Assembly: GCF_014851395.1 (NCBI RefSeq)
Contig: NW_024040040.1
Location: forward strand, 13,319,403 to 13,383,402
Source: Micropterus salmoides
Taxonomy: Eukaryota > Chordata > Actinopteri > Centrarchiformes > Centrarchidae
DNA: 64,000 bases
Direction of reading: 5' to 3'
Shown: in pieces, positions 36,431-49,175 of the stretch
Layout of the letters: the number at the start of each line of letters is the position of its first letter
Numbering within the stretch: position 1 is the first letter of the stretch
Program-made: the position numbers and the translations under genes
The notes under the pieces: generated by a model
What the model was told of the DNA's origin: nothing
The model's database searches: none
The model's input: the letters and a program-made list of their open reading frames with translations, nothing else

Positions 36431-39400
36431 ACCGCTCCACTAGTGGCCGCTAAAAACTACATATTGCCCATTTAAGTCATTGATTAAAGACTATTTACAA
36501 AAAAAGTCAGAAAGAAAGATGCAATGTAAATAGACAACATTAATGGACAATGTCAAATCAGTTTTTTCTGAAGCAGTATGTTGGAGTTGTTCCCACAGAT
36601 ATATTCATGGTATTGTGTTTTTAAAAGGCTCTTATTCCATTGGGCTAAATTCTTCTCTATCAGATAACATTATATCTTTCTCATTACTGATAACCTGAGA
36701 CATCTGTGGATCGTTTCTTGGAGGAGGGGGGGGTCTGTGTTTGTTTCTGCCAGGGTTAAGCCACATTTTTGTGGGGCATGCTTCACTATCTCCTACCACT
36801 GTCTGGGTCTCTGTCTCCTAAGCTCATGTTTTTTTGGGTGCAGGCCAGGCGAGACCCAGGGCAGAGTTTGCCTCTGTGGTTTTCGGTCATGCATTCTCTT
36901 ACACGGCATTCCAGACAGATCTCCTTACATCCACACATTTTGTCATTTTTTCCCCCTCTCTCTATCCTTCTTTCTCTTTGTCTCAGAGGGCAGCATACCA
37001 TAAAATCACTGCCTGCCACAAATAGACAAAGTAACTTGTTTCAGCCACTGCATTAGGAAAATCATGTTTAAAATGTACATATTCTCTACTGTTCATGTTT
37101 ATGGGCTGACACAAGAAGACAACCATCATTTCAAAGCTGTGAAACCTCCAATTACAACGTGACTGCTGTAATTAGAAGCTTCATTTGGACTAAAACTCTT
37201 TGTATATTGGCTGCAGTGCTAACACCACCGAGCACAAGGGAGCCACAGATTCACGAGGAAAGTCGTTTTTGGTTTTATGATGTGCTAATGTCGAGGAATG
37301 CTATTCGGTTGGCTATTAAAAGCTTAGATAGGAAAGAGGCCCTTAAGTTCAGGAGGAAAAAAAACAAGATTCTGTAATAGAAAATGTGAGCAGCGGGATG
37401 TCAAGCGAGGTCAAGTCTAAACTGACTATGAGCCTACAATATCGCCAGATTACATCAAAATATATTATATATAATAATTATATCAAAATTAAAATAACCT
37501 CTTAGGGGGTCAAGTTCATTCTCTTGATGTAATGCTTAATTTTGAGGGCATTCCTTTCAGTAAAGGCAAGCAAAGGCTCTGGAAAAACAAGACGAAGCAG
37601 CTGTATACGGACACTTCTCAGCGGTGTTTGATAGATTTATAGACACAGCATCAAATGGAATCCAAAAGACTGTGAACCTTTTGTATGGTCAAGAGCCAAT
37701 TATATTCTTACTTATTAAACGATATTCCCAAAAGTGCAGTTTCCCTGGCCTAGTCGAGTGTCATCACTTTGGAGAAAAACGCATCAGAGGACAGCGGGTG
37801 CCTATTGTGACTGAGGGCCATTCATCACAAGGGAAAGGTAATGAAAAGCCTGGAGGGGACATGAAGGGTGACTGTAAATCTAGCAAAGCCGCAACGAGGT
37901 GCAGGCCAGAGCAATAAGTCAGCGCTGATGTGCCTGTCCATCAAAGTGTGTAAAAGAGTGTATGTGTGAGCTAGTGCCTTACTTCTAGAGTCTTATTTGT
38001 TTTCTTATAATCATTAATTCTATTTAAGCAATATAAAAAACACATACCTTGATCAGTATTTTATGGTATGTTGTTGGTTGTTTAGTATGATGTTCTCACC
38101 ACTTTATATCTTTTGAGTTTATAGGAATTGAAAGGTTTATATTTCTTTATAAAATGGCGATCTTGACTGATGCAGATGCTATGCAGAACATCTGGATTAT
38201 TTTATACCTTGAAGTCAAACTTTTCGGGCTTCATGCGCCACTGAGCAGCTCTCATAAGAATGAATGAAGCCCCACCTCCAACGCTGTATCCACTTCTTTT
38301 TATACGTACACGCTATAAAAAAAAAAATTGCTTCTAGTGGTCAAAAATGCCACAGGCTACCTTTAAGGGTCAGTGCGTTGAGCTCTCTTAGCTAGATTAA
38401 GGATCTATACTTAACTCTTTCTCCAGCAAGCCTAAATGAGTCATTTTTTCTGTTGTCTTTAGATGTCTTGCACTACAGTAATACTTATATTTTGACTGTA
38501 TCATGCAGTATTTTCAACATTTTACATGCTTCCTCCATTCTTCTTATCACAACACTGAGTGATTACCCCAAGGTTTTAATTTCTGTGTATTGGTGTATTT
38601 GCCCAGGTGTTTCCGTTGTACTCGTAGTATCTGATGATGATGAAGTGTTTTCAGCCTGACTCGTTTTCAATATTGCTTCCTTGGCTTTTCATGAATCACA
38701 ACTCTGGCTTGGATTAGGGCAACAGGACAGAACCCTCACAGAGGCTTTCATAAATGAGGTCCCAGCAGAGGATAGGTTATAAGCCTAGATTTGGAGCAGA
38801 GAAGTGGACCCTCCCTCCAGTCTTCAGAAATGTTTCCTCTGACTGTTTTACTGCTCTGACAAATTATGAATACACTGTGGGTCACAAATCCAATTTTTCT
38901 TCGTCTTGACAGAACTTTTGCACTACAAAGTCAGTAAAATATGCAAGGGATTAAAACACACATACATACTTGCCAAAAAAACATAAACACATGCCTCATT
39001 TCATGACACCACTACCCACCCATCTTCTCGGCTCCCCTTGCAATCCCCAGATTTTTCCAGAAGAATGTTAAAAGACAGGAGTCAGGCCCTGGTAGCAGGA
39101 CTGCAGTTGTTGATCACAGGCCTTTTGTTTACTGCTCAGTAATCCAATGTGTCATTACGAGACAAGGCTTGTTGTCAAATTCCTTAGCACCTACTCTATT
39201 AAATAAGTGGTTGTTGAAAGGTGGAGGGTGTAATGAAGGATTCTGTGCTTTTGTGTTCTTGGATGAGAGCTTGTAAACTTGTAGACTTCTGAGCCGGTTT
39301 ACAGGTTTTACAGTTTACAGGAAGCAAAAAATAGACAGTTGATATATATAGTCTATGTTGTTCTCATTGTCCCAGTAACAAATGAATCAAAGTAATACAT

Positions 39401-39475
39401 AGATTTGACAGAGACAATGTTGAAGTTGGCTGGTTGGTTTGATGACACATCTGCTTATTCCTGCAAGCTGCAAGC
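36431..39475. other. Gene-free stretch
   Basis: Short repeat-like phrases such as ccactagtggccgctaaaaa (36439 onward) and cttctagtggtcaaaaatgc (38331 onward) look related to each other and to a common fish repeat terminus. No exon recognised. Confidence 0.35.
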
Positions 39476-39722
39476 CATACCGGCTCGGACGTCGCCCGGG
39501 TCAACAAGGTCCACGTAAGGTGCTAGGGAACCAGGGCAACCTGATGACAAATGGGCTACTGGAACAAGACATTCATGGACTAGAGCAGAAAATGTGGATC
39601 TGATGCAATGCTACTATACAAGCAAAGACGGTGGGATATATGGATGCTTCGAAACCCATCATCACTGGCTATAAGATGAACACCACAATGGATGGAACGC
39701 TGATGGATGGGACCCACCCAGA

Positions 39723-40241
39723 ATGGTTAACCCAAGGTCGGACAGTCCTGATCACAAGGATCCCCAGAAGGGAACAATCCCATCCAACTACCGGCCAATA
39801 ACCTGCCTCTGCACAACATGGAAGCTCCTATCAGGCATCATAGCGGCTAAGATGAGTAGGCACATGGCTCAATACATGGACAGGACCCAGAAGGGAATGG
39901 GCAGTAACACCAGGGGAGCCAGGCACCAGCTACTGGTTGATAGAGCAGTCACTCGAGATTGCAAGACCAGGCAGACCAATTTGTGTACCGCCTGGATTGA
40001 CTACAAGAAAGCCTACAACTCAATGCCACATACATGGATACTGGAATGCTTGGAAATGTGCAATATCAACAGGACACTAATAGCCTTCATCAAGAACTCA
40101 ATGGGGCTGTGGAAAACAAGTCCGGAAGCCAACTCAAAGCCAATTGCACAAGTCACCATCAAGTGCAGTATATGGCTCTGCATAGGCCTGAACCCCCTCA
40201 GCCAGATCATCACAAAGACTGGCTACGGATACCGGTTCTGA
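39723..40241 (+). pseudogene. REL-type LINE reverse transcriptase, N-terminal part
   Basis: A 172-codon open piece with canonical RT blocks: NYRPITCL (block 1), QKGMGSNTRGARHQLLVDRA, and IDYKKAYNSMPH containing the first catalytic Asp. Near its end, IKCSIWLCIGLNPLSQI lacks the QGDxLSPLLF-type block expected in relatives, suggesting a small deletion. It ends at TGA 40239-40241 in ..YRF*SG.., where relatives have Arg, consistent with CGA-to-TGA decay. Confidence 0.75.
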
Positions 40242-40797
40242 AGTGGAATGACCATCAGTCACCTTCTCTACATGGATGAAATCAAGCTGCATGCCAGAAA
40301 TAAGCAAGACGTCGACTCACTGATCCACACTACCAGGATCTAAAGCAACGACATTGGAATGTCGTTTGGACTGGACAAGTGTATGCATGGTATGGTATCA
40401 AAAAGAGGGATTTTTATCATTTTATCAGAACCGAGGGGGTTCACCAGAAGGCCACATTGCAGATGTTCAGGACAGCTACAAATACCTTGGGGTGCCGCAG
40501 GCTAACGGAAACCATGAAGAGGCATCAAGGCATGGAGCGATTCACTCCATATCCAGCACCCTGAGAGTTTACACCAAGCGTAGCAATGGAGGCCGAGGGC
40601 TAGTGAGTGTCAAGTCCACTGTCCAGGATGAAACGACAAAGATCCAAGAGTACCTCAGGAAGATGGCCCCCAAAAATGAAGGGCTTAGTGAATACCTCAG
40701 GCAGCAGAAACCCGAGGGTGAGGACAAGATGATGAAGAACCTTCATGGAGAGACAAGTCAATGCATGGCATGTACCACAGACAAATGGAAGAAGTGA
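40242..40797 (+). pseudogene. REL-type LINE RT active site and thumb region, disrupted
   Basis: Directly after the stop the frame continues HLLYMDEIKLHAR. The YMDD active site is YMDE here (40269-40280), with the second Asp replaced by Glu. A frame change leads to the piece 40354-40797, containing DVQDSYKYLGVPQANGNHEE and then, abruptly, TLRVYTKRSNGGRGLVSVKS. The junction near 40550 omits a long stretch found in relatives, so an internal deletion is likely. Confidence 0.7.
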
Positions 40798-41430
40798 CTG
40801 ATATCAAGAAATCCTACCAGTGGCTGGAAAAGGCTGGCTTAAAGGACAGCACAGAAGCACTAATCATGGTGGCACAAGAACAGACACTCAGTACAAGATC
40901 AATAGAGGCTGGGGTCTACCACACCAGGCAGGACCCCAGGTGCAGACTGTGCAGCAATGCCCCTGAGACAGTACAGCACATAACAGCAGGGTGTAAGATG
41001 CAGGCAGGAAGTGCATACATGGAACACCATAACCAGGTAGCTGGCATAGTGTACAGGAACATCTGCCATGAGTACGGGCTGGAAGTCCCAAAGTCAAAAT
41101 AGAAGACACCTCCTAAGGTAGTTGAGAATGACCAAGCTAAGATCCTGTGGGACTTCAATATCCAGTATGACAAACTGGTGATGGCTAACAAACCAGACAT
41201 CGTGTTGATCGACAAACAGCAGAAGAAGGCTGCAGTGATATATGTGGCAATCCCAAGCGACAGCAACATCAAGAAGAAGGAACATGAGAAGCTTGAGAAA
41301 TACCAAGAGGAGCTAGAAAAGATATGGAAAGTAAGAGCAACAGTGGTGCCAGTTGTAATTGGAGCACTGGGCGGGGACTCTCCACTCTCCACTCTCTACA
41401 CTCCACACTCCACTCTCCACTCTCTGGCTA
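40761..41430 (+). pseudogene. REL-type LINE zinc finger and endonuclease, disrupted
   Basis: The region holds SYQWLEKAGLKDSTEALIM, the CCHC finger (40941-40994) and YRNICHEYGLEVPKSK, ending at TAG 41100-41102 where relatives continue with Trp. The frame resumes in KILWDFNIQYDKLVMANKPD and the endonuclease core. The Asp expected before VAIP is Tyr (codon TAT, 41241-41243), so the endonuclease active site is broken. Past 41375 the frame runs into a short tandem repeat. Confidence 0.72.
41376..41425. repeat. (CTCCACT)n minisatellite inside LINE remnant
   Basis: Five to six variants of ctccactct/ctccacact in tandem interrupt the endonuclease-side coding sequence. Related elements continue with unique sequence at this point. 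Confidence 0.75.
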
Positions 41431-41576
41431 CACCAGATTCCAGGTAAAACATCAGAGGTCTCTGTCCAGAAGAGTGCAGTCCTAGGAACAGCTAAGATAC
41501 TGCGCAGAACCCTCAAACTCCCAGGCCTCGAGCTTGAGGATGAGACATACCATCCCGCAAGGGGTGAGTGGGGGAT

Positions 41577-41611
41577 TTTTTTATATATATATGTATGTAT
41601 GTATGTATTTA

Positions 41612-41642
<31 letters not shown>
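41577..41642. repeat. (TA)n/(TATG)n microsatellite, left tract
   Basis: TA runs with interspersed tatg units end at the start of the dispersed repeat at 41642. A matching TA-rich tract resumes at about 41917. Confidence 0.9.
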
Positions 41643-41909
41643 GTAAATGCTCCGTACTTGTATAGCGCCTTTCTAGTCTTTTCGACCACTCAAAGCGCTT
41701 TTACACTACATCTGCATTCACCAGTCATACACATTCATACACTGAGCCTAAGTGCTCAAACGGAAACTAACATTCACACACTGGGGCAAATCGGGGTTCA
41801 GTATCTTACCCAAGGACACTTCGACACGCAACCAGGAGAGCCAAGGATTGAACCGTTGACCTTCCGATTAACGGCTAACCCGCTCTACCTCCTGAGCCAC
41901 AGCCGCCCC
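41642..41909. repeat. Teleost dispersed repeat (SINE/LINE-tail-like), nearly complete
   Basis: It begins gtaaatgctccgtacttgta, contains actcaaagcgcttttacact, then ggggttcagtatcttaccca and aggacacttcgacacgcaac, and ends ctcctgagccacagccgccc. This pattern is widespread in fish genomes. It is 268 bp with no coding capacity. Both flanks are TA microsatellite, which obscures any target duplication. Confidence 0.6.
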
Positions 41910-41916
41910 TTTTTTA

Positions 41917-41918
41917 TT

Positions 41919-41957
<39 letters not shown>

Positions 41958-41990
41958 GTGTATATGTATATATGTGTGTGTGTGTGTATA
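41917..41990. repeat. (TA)n/(TG)n microsatellite, right tract
   Basis: TA dinucleotides grade into tatg and (TG)n, mirroring the composition of the left tract. Confidence 0.9.
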
Positions 41991-44220
41991 GCTAATGGCA
42001 TTAATCATAGTAGTTGATAATGCTTTTGTTCCTGGAAATAAAATTTAAAATGGGCTTTACCTGTGGCATATACAGTATAAATATTTTCCATCCATTTGGC
42101 TGCTGGAATAAACACTTTATTTAACAATGGAGCTAGCTAGATGCAAGACATCTCACAGGCATTTAAAACAGTGTGTGAAAGACCATTTGTCTATAAAGTC
42201 TGTCATTACATTTGTATGTATGTGTTTGTACACTTGCAGCTGTGCATATGATATGTTGGATTAAGCTGTAACTCAAGAAAGCACCTGTAAGCCCTCAGGT
42301 TCTTGTTTTGCTCTCACTCTGACTGACAGCGTCCAACTAAGCCATCAGATAAAGAGTAATGTGATAACATGTCAGGCTGTAGTAGATTCCTGGAATGCAT
42401 TTCCCCCTGACAGAGAGGAAAAGGGTGTAGGTATAATTACACTAAAAATTACTCTGTATCTCACTTTAATAATACAGTAATTGCAGCTGACAGTTCAGCA
42501 CAGACACGTCTTTTGTGAGGGGATTTTCATTGTTCTTCAGCACTAAATTTGTTTCAGTGTCTTTTTTTATCCACCCCTTTATTTTATAAAATCTTAATTT
42601 GACCCTCTGATTGAAACAGAAAATAAAATTAGTTTATTGGCGCCAGTGGAAGTGCAGAGAACAATATGAATCAGTTTTTTGTTATTTCACTCCATCCATC
42701 ATGCATGACATCATCATTTTATTTTCAACATGATAAACACTGGCTTAAGGGAGCACTTTGGTGATCATTTGTTTCATATGTGTTAAGTGTCAAATGAGAG
42801 CACAGCACATGTTAAGAACAGGGTTTACTTACACATTATGTGTAAGTAAAGTTCATTTAGTATAGCACCTATCATAGGTCACAAAGTGTGTAGAGTAAAC
42901 ATATTAGAAATAAGACTATAAAAACAATAAATCATAAGCAACAAAACCATAAAAGCAGTTAAAGAAAAATATGACAGTAAAACATAAGTAACAACAGACC
43001 TTAAAAACATACACTAGTAAAAACACTAGACAGCATGAGGCAAGGCAAAGGCACACATGTTTGCTATTGTCTTTCCGAAGCATTGAAAGTAAATCTGACT
43101 TCTATTTCATCTGAAAACAGTAAGTGGCAAAATCAAGTTAAACAGGAAGAATCTCTCATAATGTCAGGCCTCAAGTTTTAGTTTGGCTGTTGCTCATTGT
43201 GGTGTTGCAAGGCTCGACATTTCTTTGTTTGGTACGGACTTGATTTTAAGCAGGCTGTACCACGCAGACTTGAGTATTGAACGCTGTTTTTGAAGCAAAC
43301 AATTTAACTACATACTAATTGCCAATTTTTGCATCTTTTTTGCCTTTTTATTGACCAACCCAGTTTTTATGCATATTTTCCCTTCCCTCTGCCTCTGTGA
43401 CCACAGCGCTGTGCCAAATAGGTTTCTGCATCACTGTCTGTCCATCCTCATTCCAGCTCTGTGACCCTAAACAACCAGAGAGAAACAAGAGCAAGAGGCT
43501 GATGCAGCAGAATGTTGGTTCTCCTATTTTGAGGGCTACAGTGGAACTAAAAGCCACAATCCTTGACCATTAATGATTTTTTATTTCAAGGATGTGTAAA
43601 AATGGGTAATTTGTTCATTTTCAATGTGTCACCCTACAGTAAGTATGAATGTATTGTACCCAAATATGCATTACCCTTGGTGCAAATAACATGATTTCAT
43701 TGCCTGAAATAAAACAAAACTCATGTTACTACTAGCAACACACAATGGGTGCTCAAAATAACAGCTGTTAAATAATACAACCACAACATTTCAGCATCAA
43801 GCATTATCTGTTGCATAGCTAACAGGTTATTACGGCTGCAACCATTCTGCAAGATACTGTCATCATGTCGAAAAATGTGAGCTCTTTGGGCAATTTTAGC
43901 AAATACCTTCCTCAAGGACATGTCATGTCTGTGTTGCACAAAAGTCTGACCTCTGGTTCAGTGACTGGCGAAGTCCCAAATAATTTAATGTTGAGACAGC
44001 ATAGTCAGACTATGCAAGATACCAACTGTGAGTAGAGATTACATGATGTCCTGAGACAAAGATATGAAGAGCAGACAGAAGAAGAAAAAGGCAGTCTGTT
44101 GTGGTTCCAGTTCCAAAGCATGTAAGAAGCAGCGCATCTTCGAGCAGTCTATCCTCCAGCAGCCTGATTTCTAACATTGTTGGTCATTTTGACAGTTAAT
44201 TGGTCGGTCTACCGCATTTG
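41991..44220. other. Gene-free stretch
   Basis: Around 42845-42970, gtaaagttcatttagtatag and an A-rich ataaaaacaataaatcataa tail look like a degenerate teleost repeat. No exon recognised. Confidence 0.35.
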
Positions 44221-44345
44221 TAAATATCTCAACAACTATTGGGTGGATTGCCGTTCGATTTCATACAGACATTCATGGTCCCCAGAGGAGGAAATCCAGT
44301 GGCTTGATGCTACATTGTCATTAGTGGGTTTCTCAAGTATTGGAT
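44221..44345 (-). repeat. Teleost repeat fragment (aacaactattgg type)
   Basis: The segment with atatctcaacaactattggg, tggattgccgttcgattt and cagacattcatggtcccc is characteristic of a common fish repeat. This is the opposite end from the fragments near 8085 and 9160. Family name uncertain. Confidence 0.5.
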
Positions 44346-47300
44346 GATGTACCAAATTTGGATGAATTGAAGCAATTCCATACAATAATGTGCCTTAGGA
44401 CAGCATCTCTCAGTGTGGCTGTAGACTCTCTCTCTTTATCTTATGTGTTCCTTTTTGTCATTGAACATCTTTTATTTGCACTATTTAATGTCACATAAAC
44501 AATTGTCATGACCTTAACTGACATAATTTGTCATTAGTACATACATGTAGATTTAAAATGATTTTCTTTATTTTAAACATACTAGATTGCCTCTACTGCT
44601 AAATGTTTTTGGTATGTGTTTATAGTGACATTGTATAACTGACATAATTGATATTTTACTCTACTTTATTGTGTTGTAATGCTTTGTGCATATATAGCAC
44701 CTTTTGAGAGAACCTGACAAAGCTGGATGCAAGAATATATTCTTATCATGCAGAAATAAAGAAAATCATATAGAGGTTTGGTGTGGGGATCAGATTTAAA
44801 CTCCTACAACTGTCATTTGTCTCGCGCCTTAATAGCACCTGTGGAAGAAATCTTCAAAATAAATACAAATAGAGCTACAAAAGTACAAATAAGCTACATA
44901 ACCAGAAATAGATGCAGAGGGAAAAACGGAGACAGAGCGTGGTGGAAAGCTGGTTATTAGAGTATGTTGGTCTTGTTTTGATGAGGCCCTCCACTCTTAA
45001 TGACAGACTACTTTGGCTTCTATCAGTTTGCATTTCTCTCTCTCTTTGGCTTTCCCAGAAAACCACTGAGGTGAAACAGATACAGGCCTAATTGGGGTTT
45101 TACAATCATGTCCATGGTATGCATGCACAGACACAGAGCTCTACTTCATCCGGAGATGCCAAAGGTTTAGGAACAGTGTCTGACAAAACACTTGTTTAAT
45201 AAACCGTTTGAGTACTGCTCATCCCGCCAATAGAACCACTAATCCAGGATCAGGAATGCTTTTTCCCCTCCTAAATAATAATATCAGTGGTAAGTTACAT
45301 TACTGGAAACACTTGGAAGTATTCCATTTCTACATGGATTCAAATATTTATGTGCCTTCTGTTGTTGCACTTCAGACTCTAGACACACAGACATGCTGCA
45401 AACCCATGTTTACGTGAGACTGCCTGTATGTGTTGAGATTATAGGGGGATCATCAACATGCCACAATAGTCTGGGATGACAGAGGACCAACCACGCAGTC
45501 TAATGTGGACATCCTAATAAAGAGAGACTGGGGAATGTTGTGTGGAGGTCCCACTGGCCCTCACTTTGTGTCTGTTCTGGACTTATTTTTCTCTTTTAAC
45601 ACACTAAACCGGTATGCGGTATTACATACATTATTAAAATATAACCTTGTGTGCAGTTAAGGCTGGTTTATCTCAAATGAGGCACCCTTTCACTTTAATT
45701 CTATCCTTTTTCCTCATCCTCCTAAAACTGCACACTTCCAGTTCACAAGCGTGTGTATGTTTTCTAGAGGTCAGCATTGTGGGTCACGGGGTTGGTGCTC
45801 ATGTATTGGAGTGATGTCCGGTGGAACGGTAATTAAAAAAAGACACTGACTGTTGACCTATTCATTGTTTGAGTGATGATTATTGCATATTATTGCACTT
45901 GTAACGCATGTCTCCAAGCTCTAGCTCACACGATAATGAAGATTTATCAGTGACACACCTAAATCCTTCCAAATGCACAACCAAAATATGATGGTAACAT
46001 GAGAGAATGTAACTTTCTAACCGTCTAGTATCCCTTTTGTTAAGCTTGAATAGAAATGTAATACTATATTTTATAGATCTCCCGTGTAAAACATCCTTAT
46101 CCACAGGTTTTATAGGTCAAATAGGACAGTTTTATACAGGTATATCAGTTATTAAATGTAATTTAAAAAAAGATATTTGCCCTGTTTTCACAAGCTGCAT
46201 GATGACATATCCTCTTGCTATGTGCTCAAGAAGTGTGTTTGTCTCTTTGTATACACATGCATGTATAAATGCCATTATTAATGCTAGGAGCGTATACCTC
46301 TCATGATGCTTTTACATTTGTCAAGAGTGGGTCTAAGAAATATTTCTGAAAGTGAGCCACTCTCGTTTATCTACATACTGTACTTATCTGCAATCCCAAC
46401 CACTTTGACAAATGACCAGTGTGCACTAAGAGACTAGAAAAAGTCCCAGGGACAGCAGTAAAAGAAACCTTTCTGAAGTCACCAACAAGTGAGAGAGAAT
46501 ACATCAACTGGGAGAGCAAATGAGTGAACGAGAAAAACTGAATTTAACATTATTTGCTACTTACTAAAGCAGAAATAAATCACCATTAAACTGCCCCTAG
46601 ACATCAAATGTCAGATTATCAAGAGTCATAACGAGGAATGTGACACAGTTACATAAGCTGCACATGGAGTTCATGGCCTCCTCTCACTGGTTCTGTTTAC
46701 ATATGTGTTTTAATGCCCATGCAGTGCACACAATCATTTCCCCATATCTGTAAATCTTGCGCGCGTTTAATTACTTCAACTAAGGAAGGGGGAAAAAATG
46801 CTTAAAGCCTTTGAATACCTTGGAAGGGAATTCACCAAAGCCGAAGGGAAGGGAGAATTTCACATTTCATGTCTCACAGTGTCACTTTATCAGTGTTTAC
46901 GGTACATCATGTGAGATTTGAATGGAAGCACTCTCAGCAGTCTCAAGCTTTTGCAGCGTTCCTCTGTTATAAAAAGCATCACTGAACAAGCTCTAATAGA
47001 GCGATCATGGCATGAGCTGTTCCAAGCATCAGTCCTCCACAATGACTGCCTCAAGGCTCTGTGAGCTCCTCCTCCTTCATCCAATACACCTGTGATGTCC
47101 TCTGTATCCCCACTCTTTAGCTAGCCTTCCTTCGGGACAGAACAGCAGTTGAAGTGTCAGGGTAAGTGAGTGACATCTATTTTTATGTTTTGTGTGACCA
47201 TCTATTTATGTTTGTTTTATTAGTGGTCAGAGTCTGGCTTGGAACCATAACCAAATAAAGAAATATCTCTCAGGTGGAGGTGGATGATCAGTCAGTGCAG

Positions 47301-49130
47301 GTGGAGCAATAAAAACACACAAGTCAGGTGGGAGGAGCATCATTTTTATTGATTCTCCTACACTGACTGATTTCTATCATCCGACACCTGAGGAGACAGG
47401 TGAGAACAGAGAGAACTGGGTCAAGATATTTATATGTGTCTGAAAGTGTGTGTGCGTGTAAATGTATTTGTATTAAGTATACAATTAAAATTGTGTGTAA
47501 GTGGGTATGTAGTGAATTTAAAAACAAGGAAATACCACAAGCCATGTTGTAGATATATTTTACTAAACAGAATATACGTAAGTTGATGGTTATACAATAG
47601 GAATGATTAACAGTCCAGATGCAAGATGTGATGTTCCTTGTGATGAATTAAACAATTGAGTTTGGTATTTTGGATACTTGGTTGTGCCGTAGTTACCACT
47701 TTGTGCAGGGGATGCTGGAATATCCTGTGTACTGTGGAAACACACGTTAAGTAACCACCTGTTGTGACACCTGTGTCTTATTAAGGATTACACCCCGCCA
47801 ATCAAAACACAGAGAACTGACTAAAGCTAAAGCGAGCTTGTAACAGTCATTTAAAACCAGTTTATTGTAATCCTGAGGTGTGGCATGTGAAATTCTATTC
47901 TCAACACAGAGACAAAGTTATGTTAATAATCTTTTGTAAAAAATCTTTTGACCTAGACAGGCGTTGTCCTCCTGCATATCCAGCTTCTGTGTCTAAGTGC
48001 TGTCTGCTGTTGTTGTGGCCGTATTACTTCCTTGTTCTCTGTGGCTACAAACCCAACACCAGCATGACACAGCAAAATGTCAGATTATCAACAGCAGGAA
48101 TGTGATACTGTTACATGTAAATTTAAAACAATGACAATACCGGTAGCCTACTGAAGGTTACTGTGAAGGGTACTTGGCAACATACTTCAAAGGAGCCATA
48201 GGCACAGGGCTTTCGTTAGGTGTTATTTATTAGATGTTAACATTGGCTCTGTTTTCCAAGTTTAAACGCTTAACCACGTGCTGTAGGCACTGGGTTAATA
48301 AATACAAATATTAAACTAGAGTGTATTCAGAGAATGCATACCTTAACCAAACACGCTGATAAACACTCATGGACCACATGAGTTCAAAGATCATGAAATG
48401 CCCTTCGTTTGAAGAATATTGTACCTGCGGAGCCCTTCCAGTTACTTCACCAAGTGTTCCACTTATTGGCGTAGCAATCACTGAACACTGCAAGCAATAT
48501 GGTTGCTTCACTATATTCACAGTCTATAAAGTATGTAATTTATTCACCTAAATACCTACTTCATCTCTTTGTCCTTCTGTAGTATGAAGTCATTTGTGTT
48601 ACAGCATGTGTGCTTTATTTGGGGTCCCTATTAGCTGTATGGACTTTGTAACGGCTGCCAAAGTTGACCACGGATGTTTCCAACCCTTTCGTGTGATCTG
48701 ACCGCAGTGCTGAGGCAGCTACTTGGATTTGGCAAATGTAATTTTCTGTCATCACAAAGTGTCAGGACCTTGGCCTGTGTTGAGAATTCTGCCCCTTTTG
48801 ATGGGTTGTTGGCAGGAGAATTGAACAGAATAACTGAAAACATATGGTCCCAGTTTTCCCCAACAGCACTGAACAGTCGCCAAGATCCTTGTACTTCCAC
48901 TGTATGTCAATGGGACGAGGAAGAACCTGATGCTACGGTGTGTTTATGAAGCATAGCTGTGTACAAATTAGCCAATATAGCTGCAGGAGGCTGGTTATAG
49001 AGTTATGTGCCTGTGATTGAGTATTCTGTGTCGTCCTCCCATGGTCGAAATGGTATGTGGTCACTTCATTGTGTGTGATGCTATCTACTGTAGCTTTCAT
49101 CATCATGCTTGACCTGCACTCATTTCCATT
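44346..49130. other. Gene-free stretch
   Basis: No exon recognised. A 45-50 base segment at 46605-46656 is repeated with changes at 48073-48118. Elsewhere AT-rich and unassigned. Confidence 0.35.
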
Positions 49131-49175
49131 TTCCATTTATTCATTTAGCTGATGCTTTTATCCAAAAAAAAATCA
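49128..49175. repeat. Short teleost repeat terminus
   Basis: The phrase ttcatttagctgatgctttt followed by atccaaa is a frequent repeat motif in fish genomes. Only the motif is preserved. Confidence 0.3.

Larger units (their letters stand above)
39480..41566 (+). mobile_element. Non-LTR retrotransposon with restriction-like endonuclease (R2/R4/Dong/Rex6-like), decayed
   Basis: The plus-strand frames read the RT fingers/palm (SNYRPITCLCTTWKLLSGII; WIDYKKAYNSMPHTWILECL), the active-site region, then a C-terminal Cys-Cys-His-Cys finger (CRLCSNAPETVQHITAGC, 40941-40994), then a PD-(D/E)XK-type endonuclease region (KPDIVLIDKQ..AAVIYVAIPSD, 41190-41260). RT followed by CCHC and C-terminal endonuclease is the arrangement of the R2/R4/NeSL-type lineage. 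The copy is 5' truncated and split across frames, with stops at 40239-40241 and 41100-41102 and apparent internal deletions. No poly-A tail or target duplication was found. The 3' part ends near a (TA)n tract. Confidence 0.82.

Noticed and set aside
41568..42017. 149-codon plus-strand frame
   Set aside because: It reads Tyr-Ile/Val-Cys repeats from (TA)n and (TG)n tracts plus a dispersed repeat.
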